In this document: positions 16,728 through 27,194 of the stretch, piece after piece | How positions within the stretch are numbered: position 1 is the first letter of the stretch | Layout: every line of letters starts with the position of its first letter | Source of the DNA: Aquabacterium sp. | Lineage (GTDB): Bacteria; Pseudomonadota; Gammaproteobacteria; Burkholderiales; Burkholderiaceae_C | Reading direction: 5' to 3' | DNA length: 64,000 bases | Assembly: GCF_029946005.1 (NCBI RefSeq) | Contig: NZ_JAQSDR010000033.1 | Location: 1-64,000 of the forward strand | Notes under the pieces: model-generated | Database searches by the model: none | What the model saw: the letters and a program-made list of their open reading frames with translations, nothing else | Told to the model about the DNA's origin: nothing | Made by a program: the position numbers and the translations under genes

Positions 16728-17003
16728 GGCGCGAGACCGGGGCGTCAGATCGGCGAGGGAGGGCGGATTATGGCACCGTGGCGGTGACTTTCAGTGCGAT
16801 AATGTTCGTCTTTGCGTCATCCCGATCTGGCCTGAATTGATCCCCCACCCGGTTATCAACTGGGGTTCAATGGCAGGCCGCGCAGGCTCCAAATCCGCCT
16901 CACAAGGGCGAGCACGCTGGTGATCCGTCACCGCAGATGCTGTTTGAGGAGGGGCACCGATCATTTTTCGTTAGAGAAAAATCCGAAAGGTCTTTTTTAC
17001 ATC
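16728..17003. promoter_or_regulatory. ilvB leader and divergent promoter region with two small hairpins
   Basis: This 276-base gap separates the sigma operon from ilvBHC. GATAAT at 16798-16803 is a possible -10 box for ilvB. Downstream are a 5-bp hairpin (CCCCA/TGGGG around 16843-16865) and a perfect GGTGA-TCCG-TCACC hairpin at 16919-16932 with a UUCG-like tetraloop. A short frame at 16802 (12 codons) is not rich in Ile, Leu or Val codons, so a classical attenuator peptide is not supported. Confidence 0.35.
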
Positions 17004-18743
17004 ATGGACATGTCTTCTCCCACCACGCCTGAAGTCCTCAATGGTTCTGACATTCTCGTGCGCTGCTTGCAGGCCGAAGGTGTCAAGTACATGTGGGGCT
17101 ACCCCGGCGGCGCCGTTTTGTACATCTACGACGCCCTCTACAAACAAGACACGATCCAGCACGTGCTGGTGCGCCACGAACAGGCCGCCGTCCACGCTGC
17201 TGACGGCTATGCGCGCGCCACGGGCGACGTCGGCGTGGCCCTCGTCACCTCCGGTCCCGGCGTGACCAATGCCATCACCGGCATCGCCACCGCCTACATG
17301 GACTCGATCCCGATGGTGATCATCACCGGTCAGGTGCCCACGCCCGCGATCGGCTTGGACGCTTTTCAGGAATGCGACACCGTCGGCATCACGCGCCCCA
17401 TCGTCAAACACAACTTCCTGGTGAAAGATGTTGCCGACCTGGCCGTCACCATGAAAAAGGCCTTCCACATTGCGCGCACGGGCCGTCCCGGCCCGGTGGT
17501 GGTCGATGTCCCGAAAGACGTCTCCCTCAACAAGACCGCGTTCAGCTACCCTGAAACGGTTGAAATGCGTTCGTACAACCCGGTGCGCAAGGGCCATGGC
17601 GGGCAAATCCGCAAGGCCGTGCAACTGATCCTGGGCGCCAAGCGTCCCTACATCTACACCGGCGGCGGCGTGATCCTGGCCAATGCGGCGGCTGAGTTGC
17701 GCGAGTTGGTCAACCTGCTGGGCTACCCCACCACCAGCACCCTGATGGGCCTGGGCGCCATCGCCGCGTCTGACAAGACCTTCCTGGGCATGCTGGGCAT
17801 GCACGGCACGTATGAAGCCAACATGACCATGCAGAGCGCCGACGTGGTGCTGGCCGTGGGCGCCCGCTTCGACGACCGCGTGATTGGCAACCCCAAGCAC
17901 TTCGCCCAGGTCGAACGCAAGATCATCCACATCGACATCGATCCTTCGTCGATCTCCAAGCGCGTCAAGGTTGACATCCCCATCGTGGGCGACGTCAAGG
18001 ACGTGCTGCAAGAGCTGATCGCCCAGATCAAGGAATCGACCCAACGCGCCGACCCCAACGCCCTGGCCACGTGGTGGAACCAGATCGGCGAATGGAAGAA
18101 GCGCGAGTGCCTGAAGTACAAAACGTCTGACGACGTCATCAAGCCGCAATTCGTGGTTGAAACGCTGGCCAGGCTGACCCGTGGCACCGACTGCTACGTC
18201 ACGTCCGATGTGGGCCAGCACCAGATGTTCGCGGCGCAGTTCTACCCCTTTGACGAACCCCGCCGCTGGATCAACTCCGGTGGCCTGGGCACCATGGGCG
18301 TGGGCCTGCCTTACGCCATGGGCATCAAGCTGGCCAAGCCTGACGCCGACGTGTTCTGCGTGACGGGCGAAGGCTCGATCCAGATGTGCATCCAGGAGCT
18401 GTCGACGTGCCTGCAGTACCAGACCCCGGTCAAGGTGCTGTCGCTGAACAACCGCTACCTGGGCATGGTGCGCCAGTGGCAGCAGCTGGATTACGGCAGC
18501 CGCTATTCGCACAGCTACATGGACGCGCTGCCTGACTTCGTGAAGCTGGCCGAGGCCTATGGCCACGTCGGCATGCTGATCGAGCGTCCGGGTGATGTGG
18601 AAGGCGCTTTGCGCGAAGCCATCAAGCTGAAGGACCGCACCGTGTTCCTGGACATCCGCACCGACCCGACGGAAAACGTCTGGCCGATGGTCAAGGCTGG
18701 TCAGGGCATTTCCGAGATGCTGCTGGGTTCCGAAGACCTTTGA
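17004..18743 (+). CDS. ilvB: acetolactate synthase large subunit
   Basis: 579-residue thiamine-diphosphate enzyme that condenses two pyruvates to acetolactate, or pyruvate with 2-oxobutyrate, in valine, leucine and isoleucine synthesis. The catalytic Glu is in VRHEQAAVHAADGYARATG. The central FAD-binding domain includes FLGMLGMHGTYEANM. The ThDP motif is GEGSIQMCIQELST to LNNRYLGM. The ATG at 17004 gives MDMSSP; AAAGG lies 13 bases upstream, rather distant, and an ATG at 17010 is also possible. First gene of ilvBHC; the regulatory subunit gene follows after 173 bases. Confidence 0.96.
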   Translation: MDMSSPTTPEVLNGSDILVRCLQAEGVKYMWGYPGGAVLYIYDALYKQDTIQHVLVRHEQAAVHAADGYARATGDVGVALVTSGPGVTNAITGIATAYMDSIPMVIITGQVPTPAIGLDAFQECDTVGITRPIVKHNFLVKDVADLAVTMKKAFHIARTGRPGPVVVDVPKDVSLNKTAFSYPETVEMRSYNPVRKGHGGQIRKAVQLILGAKRPYIYTGGGVILANAAAELRELVNLLGYPTTSTLMGLGAIAASDKTFLGMLGMHGTYEANMTMQSADVVLAVGARFDDRVIGNPKHFAQVERKIIHIDIDPSSISKRVKVDIPIVGDVKDVLQELIAQIKESTQRADPNALATWWNQIGEWKKRECLKYKTSDDVIKPQFVVETLARLTRGTDCYVTSDVGQHQMFAAQFYPFDEPRRWINSGGLGTMGVGLPYAMGIKLAKPDADVFCVTGEGSIQMCIQELSTCLQYQTPVKVLSLNNRYLGMVRQWQQLDYGSRYSHSYMDALPDFVKLAEAYGHVGMLIERPGDVEGALREAIKLKDRTVFLDIRTDPTENVWPMVKAGQGISEMLLGSEDL

Positions 18744-18916
18744 GGTTTTATCTTCCCGGCCTTTGCAAGAGGGCCGCAGCCAGGTGCTTGCCGGTGCCTG
18801 CGCGGGCGGTTTCTCAAGCGATGCCGGGGTTTCAACACTCCTGATTCATCGAACGACGTGGCCACGGCCATCGGGTTACCGCCCGCTGGTTCAAGAGCGC
18901 GAAGGACGATAACGAC

Positions 18917-20487
<1,571 letters not shown>

Positions 20488-20513
20488 TCGTTCACTGATC
20501 AGCGCTTGCACTG

Positions 20514-20547
20514 AAAAGCCGCCTGGGGTAACCCGGCGGCTTTTTTT
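20514..20547 (+). terminator. rho-independent terminator of ilvBHC
   Basis: AAAAGCCGCC and GGCGGCTTTT pair around an 11-base loop and are followed by a continuing T-run, a textbook intrinsic terminator 27 bases after ilvC. Confidence 0.93.
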
Positions 20548-20551
20548 GCAT

Positions 20552-20725
20552 TCATGGTCGGGCCAGTGAACGGCATTCAGACCGGTCGCGCGCGAATTCG
20601 AAGCAGCGTTGGGCCATGTCGACATCCGTCTGGCAGCCATCAGTCAACTCTCTGGCCTTGCCTGCGATGGCTGGATGGGTGTGGTCGATGAATTCGGTGG
20701 ACCCCAGCTAGGGTGTCAAAGGCAT
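20552..20725 (-). pseudogene. remnant of a transglutaminase-like domain gene (N-terminal part)
   Basis: Translating the minus strand from the ATG at 20725 gives MPLTP, an in-frame TAG, then LGSTEFIDHTHPAIAGKARE and on to DVDMAQRCFEFARD, ending at a TGA at 20552. The pattern 'FIDHxHPAI...A..L..G...D...A...F.F.RD' matches the N-terminus of bacterial transglutaminase-like (Transglut_core) proteins, in which a tyrosine would be expected where the TAG sits. After FARD the similarity stops and the catalytic Cys-His-Asp part is absent. I read this as a decayed gene with a nonsense mutation and a 3' deletion. The recognition is from memory of the family and needs a search. Confidence 0.5.
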
Positions 20726-20925
20726 GGTTGTTTCAAAGCGGAAATGACCGCGCTGGCCAAACCTGTCACGATCAGTGCACGGATGTCGCATTGGCAGGAA
20801 ACAGAGATGGTCGCAAGGGTAACGGTTTACGCAGCTTTACACCGGGTTGACCCGAGCTTGTCAGCGTGGAAGGTCGTCCCCACGTTGAACACTCATCGCC
20901 CTATTCCTAGGCGAGCGAGGGGTTC
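20726..20925. other. 200-base non-coding stretch upstream of the chalcone-isomerase-fold gene
   Basis: I see no gene here. A 5-bp inverted repeat (TCGCC/GGCGA, 20896-20914) sits just before the ribosome binding site of the next gene and could be an operator or a leader hairpin. The promoter of that gene is presumably here; TTGAAC at 20886 is a possible -35, with no good -10 at the right distance. Confidence 0.4.
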
Positions 20926-21564
20926 ATGAATTCAACAAGCATTGCCACGCTGGCCTTGAGGCAACTGATGGTGGCCGCTGCCCTGATGCTGCTGTCGGGG
21001 GCGTTCGGCCTGCCGGTTCCGGTACAACCTGGCATTGCCCAGGCTGCCAAGCTGGAGGGGCAGGGTTTTGACGACACGATGGTGCTGTCCGACCGCACCC
21101 TGCGCCTCAATGGCTTGGGCCTGCGGGGGGTGGCCTGGGTCAAGGCCTTTGTGGCCGGGCTTTACCTGGCGGCTCCTTCCAGGGAGCCCTCGCAAATATT
21201 GGCCATGCAAGGCCCCAAGCGTTTGCGTTTGAAGGTCATGCTGGAAGCCCCCAGTATCGAGATGACCAAATCCATGCGCCGGGGCGTGCAGCGCAACGAG
21301 CCTGCCGAGGTCCATGCCCAGTTGCGCGACCGCGTCGAACTGTTGGCTTCGGGCCTGGACAGCATCGGCACGTTCCGCCCGGGCGACGTGCTGGACCTGG
21401 ACTTTGTGCCAGGTCAGGGCACGCAACTGGTGCTCAATGGCAAGGTCCTGTCCAAACCCATCGCGGGCGATGATTTTTACCGGGCCATTTTGAAGATTTT
21501 CATTGGCGAACGGCCAGTGGACAAGCGCATGAAGGCGGGGTTGCTGCGTGGTGCGGCTGCCTGA
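20926..21564 (+). CDS. chalcone isomerase-like domain protein, exported
   Basis: 212-residue protein with an N-terminal hydrophobic signal (LRQLMVAAALMLLSGAFGLP) and a chalcone-isomerase-like domain. Typical segments are LNGLGLRGVAWVKAFVAGLYL, MLEAPSIEMTKSMRRGVQRN, and the C-terminal LVLNGKVLSKPIAGDDFYRAI followed by IFIGERPVDKRMKAGLL. Bacterial members are periplasmic or envelope-associated and of unknown function; flavonoid isomerase activity should not be assumed. GAGGGG lies only three bases before the ATG. The xerD start overlaps its last 17 bases, so the two are probably co-translated. Confidence 0.85.
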   Translation: MNSTSIATLALRQLMVAAALMLLSGAFGLPVPVQPGIAQAAKLEGQGFDDTMVLSDRTLRLNGLGLRGVAWVKAFVAGLYLAAPSREPSQILAMQGPKRLRLKVMLEAPSIEMTKSMRRGVQRNEPAEVHAQLRDRVELLASGLDSIGTFRPGDVLDLDFVPGQGTQLVLNGKVLSKPIAGDDFYRAILKIFIGERPVDKRMKAGLLRGAAA

Positions 21565-22468
21565 CGAGACGCGGGCGTCTGACGACCCGCACCTGCACCG
21601 CTTCATTGACGCGCTGTGGCTGGAAGATGGCCTGAGCGCGAACAGCCTGGCCGCCTACAGGCGCGATCTGGCGGGGCTGGCCGTATGGCTGGCCAAGCAG
21701 CCGGATGCTCCCACCTTGATCCAGGCGCGCGAACTGGATTTGCAGGCCTATGCTGCTCACCGCCACGCTGAATCCAAACCCACCTCGGTGGGGCGGCGTT
21801 TGAGCGTGTTCCGGCGGTTTTACCGCTGGGCCCTGCGCGAAGGCCTCACCGCGCAGGATCCCACCTTGCGCATGGATGCGCCCCGCCAGCGCCTGCGCAC
21901 GCCAGGCACCTTGACCGAGTTGCAGGTGGAGGCCCTGTTGGGCGCGCCCGATGCCCACGAGACGTTGGGCCTGCGTGACCGTGCCATGCTGGAACTGATG
22001 TACGCCAGTGGGCTGCGCGTGAGTGAGCTTGTCGAACTCAAGACCGTGCACGTCGGCCTGAATGAAGGCGTGCTGCGCATCACGGGCAAAGGCAGCAAGG
22101 AGCGGTTGGTGCCTTTTGGGGCCGAGGCGGGTGTGTGGCTTGAACGTTATCTGATCGACTCTCGGGCATTCATCCTGAACGGCCAAAGCAGCGACGCCTT
22201 GTTCGTCACGGCGCGTGGTGGGCCCATGACGCGGCAGATGTTCTGGAAGCTGGTCAAAAAATACGCTGTGCTGTCGGGCATCAGCCAGCCTTTGTCACCG
22301 CACACCTTGCGCCATGCCTTCGCCACCCATTTGCTGAACCATGGCGCTGATTTGCGCGTGGTGCAGATGCTGCTGGGGCATGCTGACATCTCGACCACTC
22401 AGGTTTACACGCACGTGGCGAGAGAGCGGCTGCGCTTGCTGCACGCGCAACACCATCCGCGCGGCTGA
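21548..22468 (+). CDS. xerD: site-specific tyrosine recombinase XerD
   Basis: 306-residue integrase-family recombinase that resolves chromosome dimers at dif together with XerC and FtsK. An N-terminal core-binding domain (LEDGLSANSLAAYRRDL) is followed by the catalytic domain with Arg in YASGLRVSEL, Lys in GKGSKERLVPFG, His-x-x-Arg in HTLRHAFATHLLNHG, His in LLGHADISTTQVYTH and the nucleophilic Tyr in that last motif. The 'STTQ(V/I)YTHVA' form is XerD-like rather than XerC-like. The start is a GTG at 21548 inside the preceding gene; a GTG at 21551 is equally possible. It is a housekeeping enzyme rather than a sign of an integrated element. Confidence 0.93.
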   Translation: MVRLPDETRASDDPHLHRFIDALWLEDGLSANSLAAYRRDLAGLAVWLAKQPDAPTLIQARELDLQAYAAHRHAESKPTSVGRRLSVFRRFYRWALREGLTAQDPTLRMDAPRQRLRTPGTLTELQVEALLGAPDAHETLGLRDRAMLELMYASGLRVSELVELKTVHVGLNEGVLRITGKGSKERLVPFGAEAGVWLERYLIDSRAFILNGQSSDALFVTARGGPMTRQMFWKLVKKYAVLSGISQPLSPHTLRHAFATHLLNHGADLRVVQMLLGHADISTTQVYTHVARERLRLLHAQHHPRG

Positions 22469-22492
22469 ACCTTCAGTCCTGGTTCCCGGCGG

Positions 22493-23293
22493 TCAGTTTG
22501 CTTTGGAGGTCCAAAGTTGTTCCAGCGCGTAAAGCTCATCCTCATCGAAGCCAGCGGCGCGCCGGGCTTCGAGGTTGAACGGGCCTTTCAGGCGCGGTGC
22601 GCTGAAGGCTGAGGCCAAGGCCGCATAGGTCGTCAGAGGATCACGGCCGCGTTCGGTGCAGAGCACGCGATACCACTTGTTGCCCACGGCCACATGCCCA
22701 ATCTCATCCCGCAAGATGAGGTCGATGATCTCCGCGCCCTTTTGATCCTCGATGGTCAGCAATTTCGCTTTGATGGGGGGCGACGCATCGAGGCCGCGTG
22801 CTTCCATCGTTCTGGGAACCAGGGCGATTCTGGCGAGGATGTCATGCTTGGTCTTTTCCGCCATTTCCCAAAGGGAGTTGTGGGCGGGAAAGTGGCCGTA
22901 GTCATGGCCAAGGTGCACCAGGTGGTTGCGAAGCAAGGTGAAGTGCAGCGCTTCTTCCTTGGCCACGTTCAGCCAGTCCAGGTAGAACTCATCGGGCATG
23001 CCGTGAAAGCGGAAGGCCAGATCCAGTGCCAGATCGATGGCGTTCAGCTCGATGTGAGCCAGCGCGTGGATGAGCGCGGCATGGCCTTCAGGATTTCGCA
23101 CCGACCGCGTTTTGAGCTGGGTAGGCGGCACCAGTTCAGGAAGGAGCGGGCGCCCCGGGATGTCGGCGGGCTCCGCGATGACTTCTTCTGCGCCCACTTG
23201 CTCTGCCAGGTCAAGTTTCATCGTGCCCTGGGCCTTTGCCTCAGGGTCGCGGGTCAGCAAAAGTTGGAGGGCCTGCTTGCGGAGGGTCTTCAT
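22493..23293 (-). CDS. DUF455 ferritin-like protein
   Basis: 266-residue protein of the DUF455 ferritin-like family. Carboxylate/His patterns expected of a four-helix di-iron fold are seen: [35 protein letters not shown] and [15 protein letters not shown]. Redox or hydroxylase chemistry is likely, but no substrate is known. One characterised relative is the tRNA hydroxylase MiaE, which is more distant, so that name is not used. The start overlaps the uppP stop by four bases, indicating coupling. It converges with xerD. Confidence 0.85.
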   Translation of the reverse strand: MKTLRKQALQLLLTRDPEAKAQGTMKLDLAEQVGAEEVIAEPADIPGRPLLPELVPPTQLKTRSVRNPEGHAALIHALAHIELNAIDLALDLAFRFHGMPDEFYLDWLNVAKEEALHFTLLRNHLVHLGHDYGHFPAHNSLWEMAEKTKHDILARIALVPRTMEARGLDASPPIKAKLLTIEDQKGAEIIDLILRDEIGHVAVGNKWYRVLCTERGRDPLTTYAALASAFSAPRLKGPFNLEARRAAGFDEDELYALEQLWTSKAN

Positions 23294-24138
23294 TCAGCCC
23301 ACGAGATCCAACCCTGGTGGGCTGACACCAGCACCAAAATCCCGAACGCGATCCGGTACCAGGCGAAGGGGATGAAGTTGTGCGTGGCCACGTAGCGCAG
23401 CAACCAGCGCACGCACACCCAGGCCGACAAGAACGAGAACGCCAGGCCGACGCCGAACAGCGGCAGGTCGTCCATCGACAGCAGCGCGCGCTCTTTGTAG
23501 AGGCTGTACACCCCGGCGCCGAACAGCGTCGGGATGCCCAAAAAGAAGCTGAATTCGGTGGAGGCCTTGCGCGACAAGCCCAGGAACATGCCGCCGATGA
23601 TGGTGGCGCCCGAGCGGCTGGTGCCGGGGATCATGCCCAGGCACTGGATGCACCCGACCTTGAACGCATCGAGCAGACTCATGTCATCCACCGCCTCGAC
23701 ACGGTAGTGGCTGGTGCCCGCACTGGCGGCGCGGCGTTCCGCCCACAGGATGATCAGCCCCCCCACGATGAACGCGCTGGCCACCACCGGGGCGTTGAAC
23801 AAATGCGCCTTGATGACCTTGCCGAATGCCAGGCCCAGGATGGCTGCTGGCAGGAAGCCGACAATGATGTTGAGTGCAAAACGCTGGGCTTTGGGTTCGG
23901 ATCCAAGGCCGACGACGGTGTCGCGCAGGCGCTGCCAATACACCAGCACGATGGCAAAAATGGCGCCCGACTGGATCGCGATGTCGAACACCTTGGCCTT
24001 GTCGGCTCCCACGTTCGACTGGAAGTCGAGCAGCGATCCTGCCAGGATCAGGTGGCCGGTGCTGGAGATGGGCAGGAACTCGGTCAGCCCCTCGACGATG
24101 CCCATCAACACGGCTTTGAAAAACAGCAAGGTATCCAC
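23290..24138 (-). CDS. uppP: undecaprenyl-diphosphatase (bacitracin resistance, BacA/UppP)
   Basis: 282-residue polytopic inner-membrane phosphatase that recycles undecaprenyl diphosphate to the monophosphate carrier for peptidoglycan and other glycans. The two family motifs are present: [18 protein letters not shown] near residue 17-35 with the catalytic Glu, Ser and His, and [14 protein letters not shown] in the middle with the catalytic Arg. The gene has an ATG at 24138 and overlaps the following DUF455 gene by four bases. It is divergent from selO, with 129 bases between. Confidence 0.95.
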   Translation of the reverse strand: MDTLLFFKAVLMGIVEGLTEFLPISSTGHLILAGSLLDFQSNVGADKAKVFDIAIQSGAIFAIVLVYWQRLRDTVVGLGSEPKAQRFALNIIVGFLPAAILGLAFGKVIKAHLFNAPVVASAFIVGGLIILWAERRAASAGTSHYRVEAVDDMSLLDAFKVGCIQCLGMIPGTSRSGATIIGGMFLGLSRKASTEFSFFLGIPTLFGAGVYSLYKERALLSMDDLPLFGVGLAFSFLSAWVCVRWLLRYVATHNFIPFAWYRIAFGILVLVSAHQGWISWAE

Positions 24139-24267
24139 GTCGGCGAGTCCTGTGTTGCAAGCAAAGCGGCATCTTAGGGCAGGGCAAGCGCCTCAAAGCC
24201 ACATGCCCGTCGGCAGAAATTGCCCACTGCCACCCTTGGATGGGGGGTCTTGTCTACACTTCGCCAC

Positions 24268-25809
24268 ATGTCCTCTGATCTCGATGCTGTTTTCGCCCCG
24301 CCTGCCCACGATTGGGTCAACCGTTATGCGCAGCTGAGCGAATCGTGGCGGGCTCGCTTGCAAGCGCCCATGGCCACGTCGGTGAAGGCGCAAGCCTTGC
24401 CTGAACCGCGGTGGGTGGCTTGGAGCGATGAGCTGGCTCATGACCTGGGCTGGCCCGTGGGTTGGCGCGAGGGCGATCTGCCTTTACGTGTCTTTACCGG
24501 CAACGCGCAGTGGCCCGGCATGCAGCCCGTGGCCACGGTCTACAGCGGCCACCAGTTCGGCGTGTGGGCCGGCCAGTTGGGCGATGGCCGCGCGCTGTTG
24601 CTGGGCGAGTTACAAACGGCTGTGGGCACGCGCGAATTTCAACTCAAGGGCGCAGGCTCGACCCCGTATTCGCGCCGGGCCGATGGCCGGGCCGTGCTTC
24701 GCTCGTCCATCCGCGAGTTCCTGTGCAGCGAAGCCATGCACGCTTTGGGCATCCCCACCACCCGGGCCCTGGCCCTGACCGCCTCGCCGCAAGGCGTGCG
24801 CCGTGAAACCATGGAAACCGCCGCCGTGGTCACCCGCGTGGCGCCCAGCTTCATCCGCTTCGGCCACTTCGAGCATTTCGCGCACAGCGGCGAGGCCGGG
24901 CATCACGAGGTCTTGCAGGCCTTGGTCGATCACGTGATCGCGCACCACCGGCCCGAGCACGGAGACGCGCCCCAGCGCGCCTTGGCCCTGCTGCAACACG
25001 CCGTGGACAGCACCGCCCGCCTGATGGCGGCCTGGCAATCGGTGGGCTTTTGCCATGGCGTGATGAACACCGACAACATGTCGATCCTGGGCCTGACGAT
25101 CGACTATGGACCCTTCGGCTTCCTGGATGGCTTCGACCCACAGCACATCTGCAACCATTCCGACGACCAGGGCCGCTACGCTTGGCAGAACCAGCCCCAG
25201 ATCGGCTACTGGAACCTGCGGGCCTTGGCCCAGGCTTTGTTGCCCGCGATCCCGGAATTCGACAAGGATGAGAACGTCGTCCTCAACGTGCTCAAATCGT
25301 ACGAGCAGCGCTTTCCGCAAGCCATGACCGAGCGTTGGCGAGCCAAGCTGGGCTTGGCCACCGAGCAAGCCGACGATGGCGCCCTGGCCGTGGACCTGCT
25401 CACCGTGATGGCCGAGCACCACACCGACTTCACCATCACCTTCCGCCGCCTCTGCGACTTCCAAAGCAGCCTGCCGCCAGAAGACGCCGCCAACGCGTCG
25501 GTGCGCGATTTGTTCATCAACCGCGAGGCATTTGACGCCTGGGCGCGCCGTTATGCCGAGCGTCTGAAGCTGGAAAACAGCGTGGACGCCGAGCGCTGCG
25601 CCCGCATGCGCCGCGTCAACCCGGTCTACGTTTTGCGGAACCATTTGGCCGAAACAGCGATCCGTCTATCCCAGGCCGGTGACGACTCCGAGGTGCGGCG
25701 CTTGCACCAGCTCTTGCAAACCCCTTTCGACGAGCAACCCGGCTGCGAGGCCGATGCCGACTTCCCGCCCGACTGGGCTCAATCCATCGAGGTGTCCTGT
25801 TCATCATGA
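24268..25809 (+). CDS. selO: protein adenylyltransferase SelO
   Basis: 513-residue pseudokinase-fold protein of the SelO/YdiU family, which transfers AMP to Ser, Thr or Tyr of target proteins and responds to oxidative stress. Conserved segments include [39 protein letters not shown], and the catalytic/metal region [20 protein letters not shown]. As in most bacterial SelO, the C-terminus lacks the selenocysteine of the animal protein; it ends EVSCSS, where the Cys takes its place. The ATG at 24268 gives MSSDLDAVF. The msrB start overlaps its stop by four bases. Confidence 0.95.
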   Translation: MSSDLDAVFAPPAHDWVNRYAQLSESWRARLQAPMATSVKAQALPEPRWVAWSDELAHDLGWPVGWREGDLPLRVFTGNAQWPGMQPVATVYSGHQFGVWAGQLGDGRALLLGELQTAVGTREFQLKGAGSTPYSRRADGRAVLRSSIREFLCSEAMHALGIPTTRALALTASPQGVRRETMETAAVVTRVAPSFIRFGHFEHFAHSGEAGHHEVLQALVDHVIAHHRPEHGDAPQRALALLQHAVDSTARLMAAWQSVGFCHGVMNTDNMSILGLTIDYGPFGFLDGFDPQHICNHSDDQGRYAWQNQPQIGYWNLRALAQALLPAIPEFDKDENVVLNVLKSYEQRFPQAMTERWRAKLGLATEQADDGALAVDLLTVMAEHHTDFTITFRRLCDFQSSLPPEDAANASVRDLFINREAFDAWARRYAERLKLENSVDAERCARMRRVNPVYVLRNHLAETAIRLSQAGDDSEVRRLHQLLQTPFDEQPGCEADADFPPDWAQSIEVSCSS

Positions 25810-26204
25810 GCGATTACAAAGTCAAGAAGTCCGACGCGGAATGGCGTGCCCAGTTGGATCCGATGCAATTCGAAGTCACGCGCCATGCGTCCACAGAACG
25901 GGCGTTCAGCGGCCAGTATTGGGACCACTTCGTGGATGGCGCCTACCGCTGCATCTGTTGCAACGCCAAGTTGTTCGAATCAAGCACCAAATTTGACGCG
26001 GGCTGTGGCTGGCCCAGCTACTCCCAGGCGGTGGACGACAGCAGCGTTGAGCGCGTGGTGGACAAAAGCCACGGCATGGTGCGGGTTGAGGTGCGCTGCA
26101 ACAACTGCGGCGCCCACCTGGGCCACGTGTTCGACGACGGCCCGGCGCCCACCGGCGAGCGTTTCTGCATCAACTCGGCCGCGATAGACTTCGAGCCACG
26201 CTGA
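25806..26204 (+). CDS. msrB: peptide-methionine (R)-S-oxide reductase
   Basis: 132-residue enzyme that reduces methionine-R-sulphoxide in proteins. The structural zinc is held by two CxxC pairs (C49/C52 and C98/C101). The catalytic Cys is C121 in GERFCINS, and C67 in GCGWPS is the probable resolving Cys. All key residues are present and the length is normal. It overlaps selO by ATGA, so the two products are made together; both act on oxidised or redox-stressed proteins. It is followed 31 bases later by yciB. Confidence 0.96.
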   Translation: MSDYKVKKSDAEWRAQLDPMQFEVTRHASTERAFSGQYWDHFVDGAYRCICCNAKLFESSTKFDAGCGWPSYSQAVDDSSVERVVDKSHGMVRVEVRCNNCGAHLGHVFDDGPAPTGERFCINSAAIDFEPR

Positions 26205-26235
26205 TCTGCGCCCCTGACCCTCAAACCGGTTCCCC

Positions 26236-26880
26236 ATGAAGATATTTTTTGACCTGCTGCCACTCCTCCTGTTTTTCGGCGCCTACACCTGGGCCGGTGG
26301 CCACAAGGAGCTGGCGGCCGAGTGGATGACGCAATACCTGGGCTTCATGGTGTCTGGGGGCGTGGTCGCGGCCAAGGAAGCGCCCATGCTGCTGTCCACC
26401 GTGGTGATGGTGTTTTGCGGGGTGATTCAAATCGCCGTGCTCAAGATCCTGCGCCACAAGGTGGACATGATGCTGTGGGGCACTCTGATCGTGGGCACGG
26501 TGCTGGGCGGTGTGTCGATGTGGCTGCACAGCGCCATCTTCTTCCAGTGGAAGCCCACGGTGCTGTACTGGCTGATGAGCGCGGGCTTCCTGGTGGCCGA
26601 GATCGTCATGAAGCGCCGGGTGCTGCACAAGATGATGGGCGGCCAGATCGATGCGCCCGATGCCGTCTGGATCAAACTGGGCTGGGCCTGGGTCGGCTTT
26701 TTTGCCTTCATGGGCGTGCTCAACCTTTACGTGGTCTACAACTACACCGAAGAGCAGTGGGTCACCTTCAAGGTCTGGGGGGCTTCCGGTTTGATGTTGC
26801 TGTTCATGCTGGCTCAGGGTTTGTACCTGAGCCGCCACATGCCTCCGCTGCCCGCCGACGATACCGCCAAGGCCAAGTGA
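26236..26880 (+). CDS. yciB: inner-membrane septation protein A (YciB/IspZ family)
   Basis: 214-residue polytopic protein beginning MKIFFDLLPLLLFFGAYTWA, with about five or six hydrophobic segments (including MLLSTVVMVFCGVIQIAVL, LWGTLIVGTVLGGVSMWL and the C-terminal LMLLFMLAQGLYL). YciB affects cell envelope integrity and septation in enterics and Shigella; its biochemical activity is unknown. It is within the selO-msrB-yciB-bolA-parvulin run, with 16 bases to the next gene. Confidence 0.92.
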   Translation: MKIFFDLLPLLLFFGAYTWAGGHKELAAEWMTQYLGFMVSGGVVAAKEAPMLLSTVVMVFCGVIQIAVLKILRHKVDMMLWGTLIVGTVLGGVSMWLHSAIFFQWKPTVLYWLMSAGFLVAEIVMKRRVLHKMMGGQIDAPDAVWIKLGWAWVGFFAFMGVLNLYVVYNYTEEQWVTFKVWGASGLMLLFMLAQGLYLSRHMPPLPADDTAKAK

Positions 26881-26896
26881 ACTTTAAGGCCCGACC

Positions 26897-27166
26897 ATGA
26901 CTCCACTCCAAGGCGTGACCGCCGAACAGATCCAAGCCAGCCTGACATTGGCGCTGCAGCCGCTCAGCATTGACGTGACCGATGACAGTCACCTCCATGC
27001 CGGGCACGAAGGCGCCAAAGCCGGACGGCATTTCAGCGTGCATTTGCGTGGGCAGTGCTTTAACGGACTGTCACACGTTCAACGGCATCGCCTTGTGTAT
27101 GATGCCCTTCGCGATTTGATACCGCAGGGCATCCATGCGCTGGCCATCAAAGCCGAGCCTGTCTGA
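26897..27166 (+). CDS. BolA family protein
   Basis: 89-residue protein with the BolA fold. The family segments are seen: DVTDDSHLHAGHEGAKAGRH, with the His that coordinates Fe-S clusters with monothiol glutaredoxins in characterised members, and LSHVQRHRLVYDALRDLI. Likely a partner of Grx4-type glutaredoxin in iron-sulphur cluster handling. It could be BolA proper or the IbaG subtype; the sequence alone does not decide, so no symbol is given. The parvulin gene starts 28 bases later. Confidence 0.92.
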   Translation: MTPLQGVTAEQIQASLTLALQPLSIDVTDDSHLHAGHEGAKAGRHFSVHLRGQCFNGLSHVQRHRLVYDALRDLIPQGIHALAIKAEPV

Positions 27167-27194
27167 CAACGAAACAACCTAACAAAATTCGCTC

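Noticed and set aside
16971..18566. 531-codon open frame opposite ilvB
   Set aside because: Translation is dominated by His, Val, Gly and Asp typical of antisense shadows; ilvB is certain.
18744..18916. Terminator between ilvB and ilvH
   Set aside because: GC-rich inverted repeats are present but no T-run follows, and ilvB and ilvH must be made together.
20609..20929. 106-codon frame on the plus strand in the gap after ilvC
   Set aside because: No ribosome binding site, no recognisable family, and it lies opposite the transglutaminase-like remnant, which explains its coding-like look.
21548..22468. Tyrosine recombinase as a sign of an integrated mobile element
   Set aside because: Sequence and motifs are those of housekeeping XerD, and no attachment repeats, phage genes or composition change surround it.
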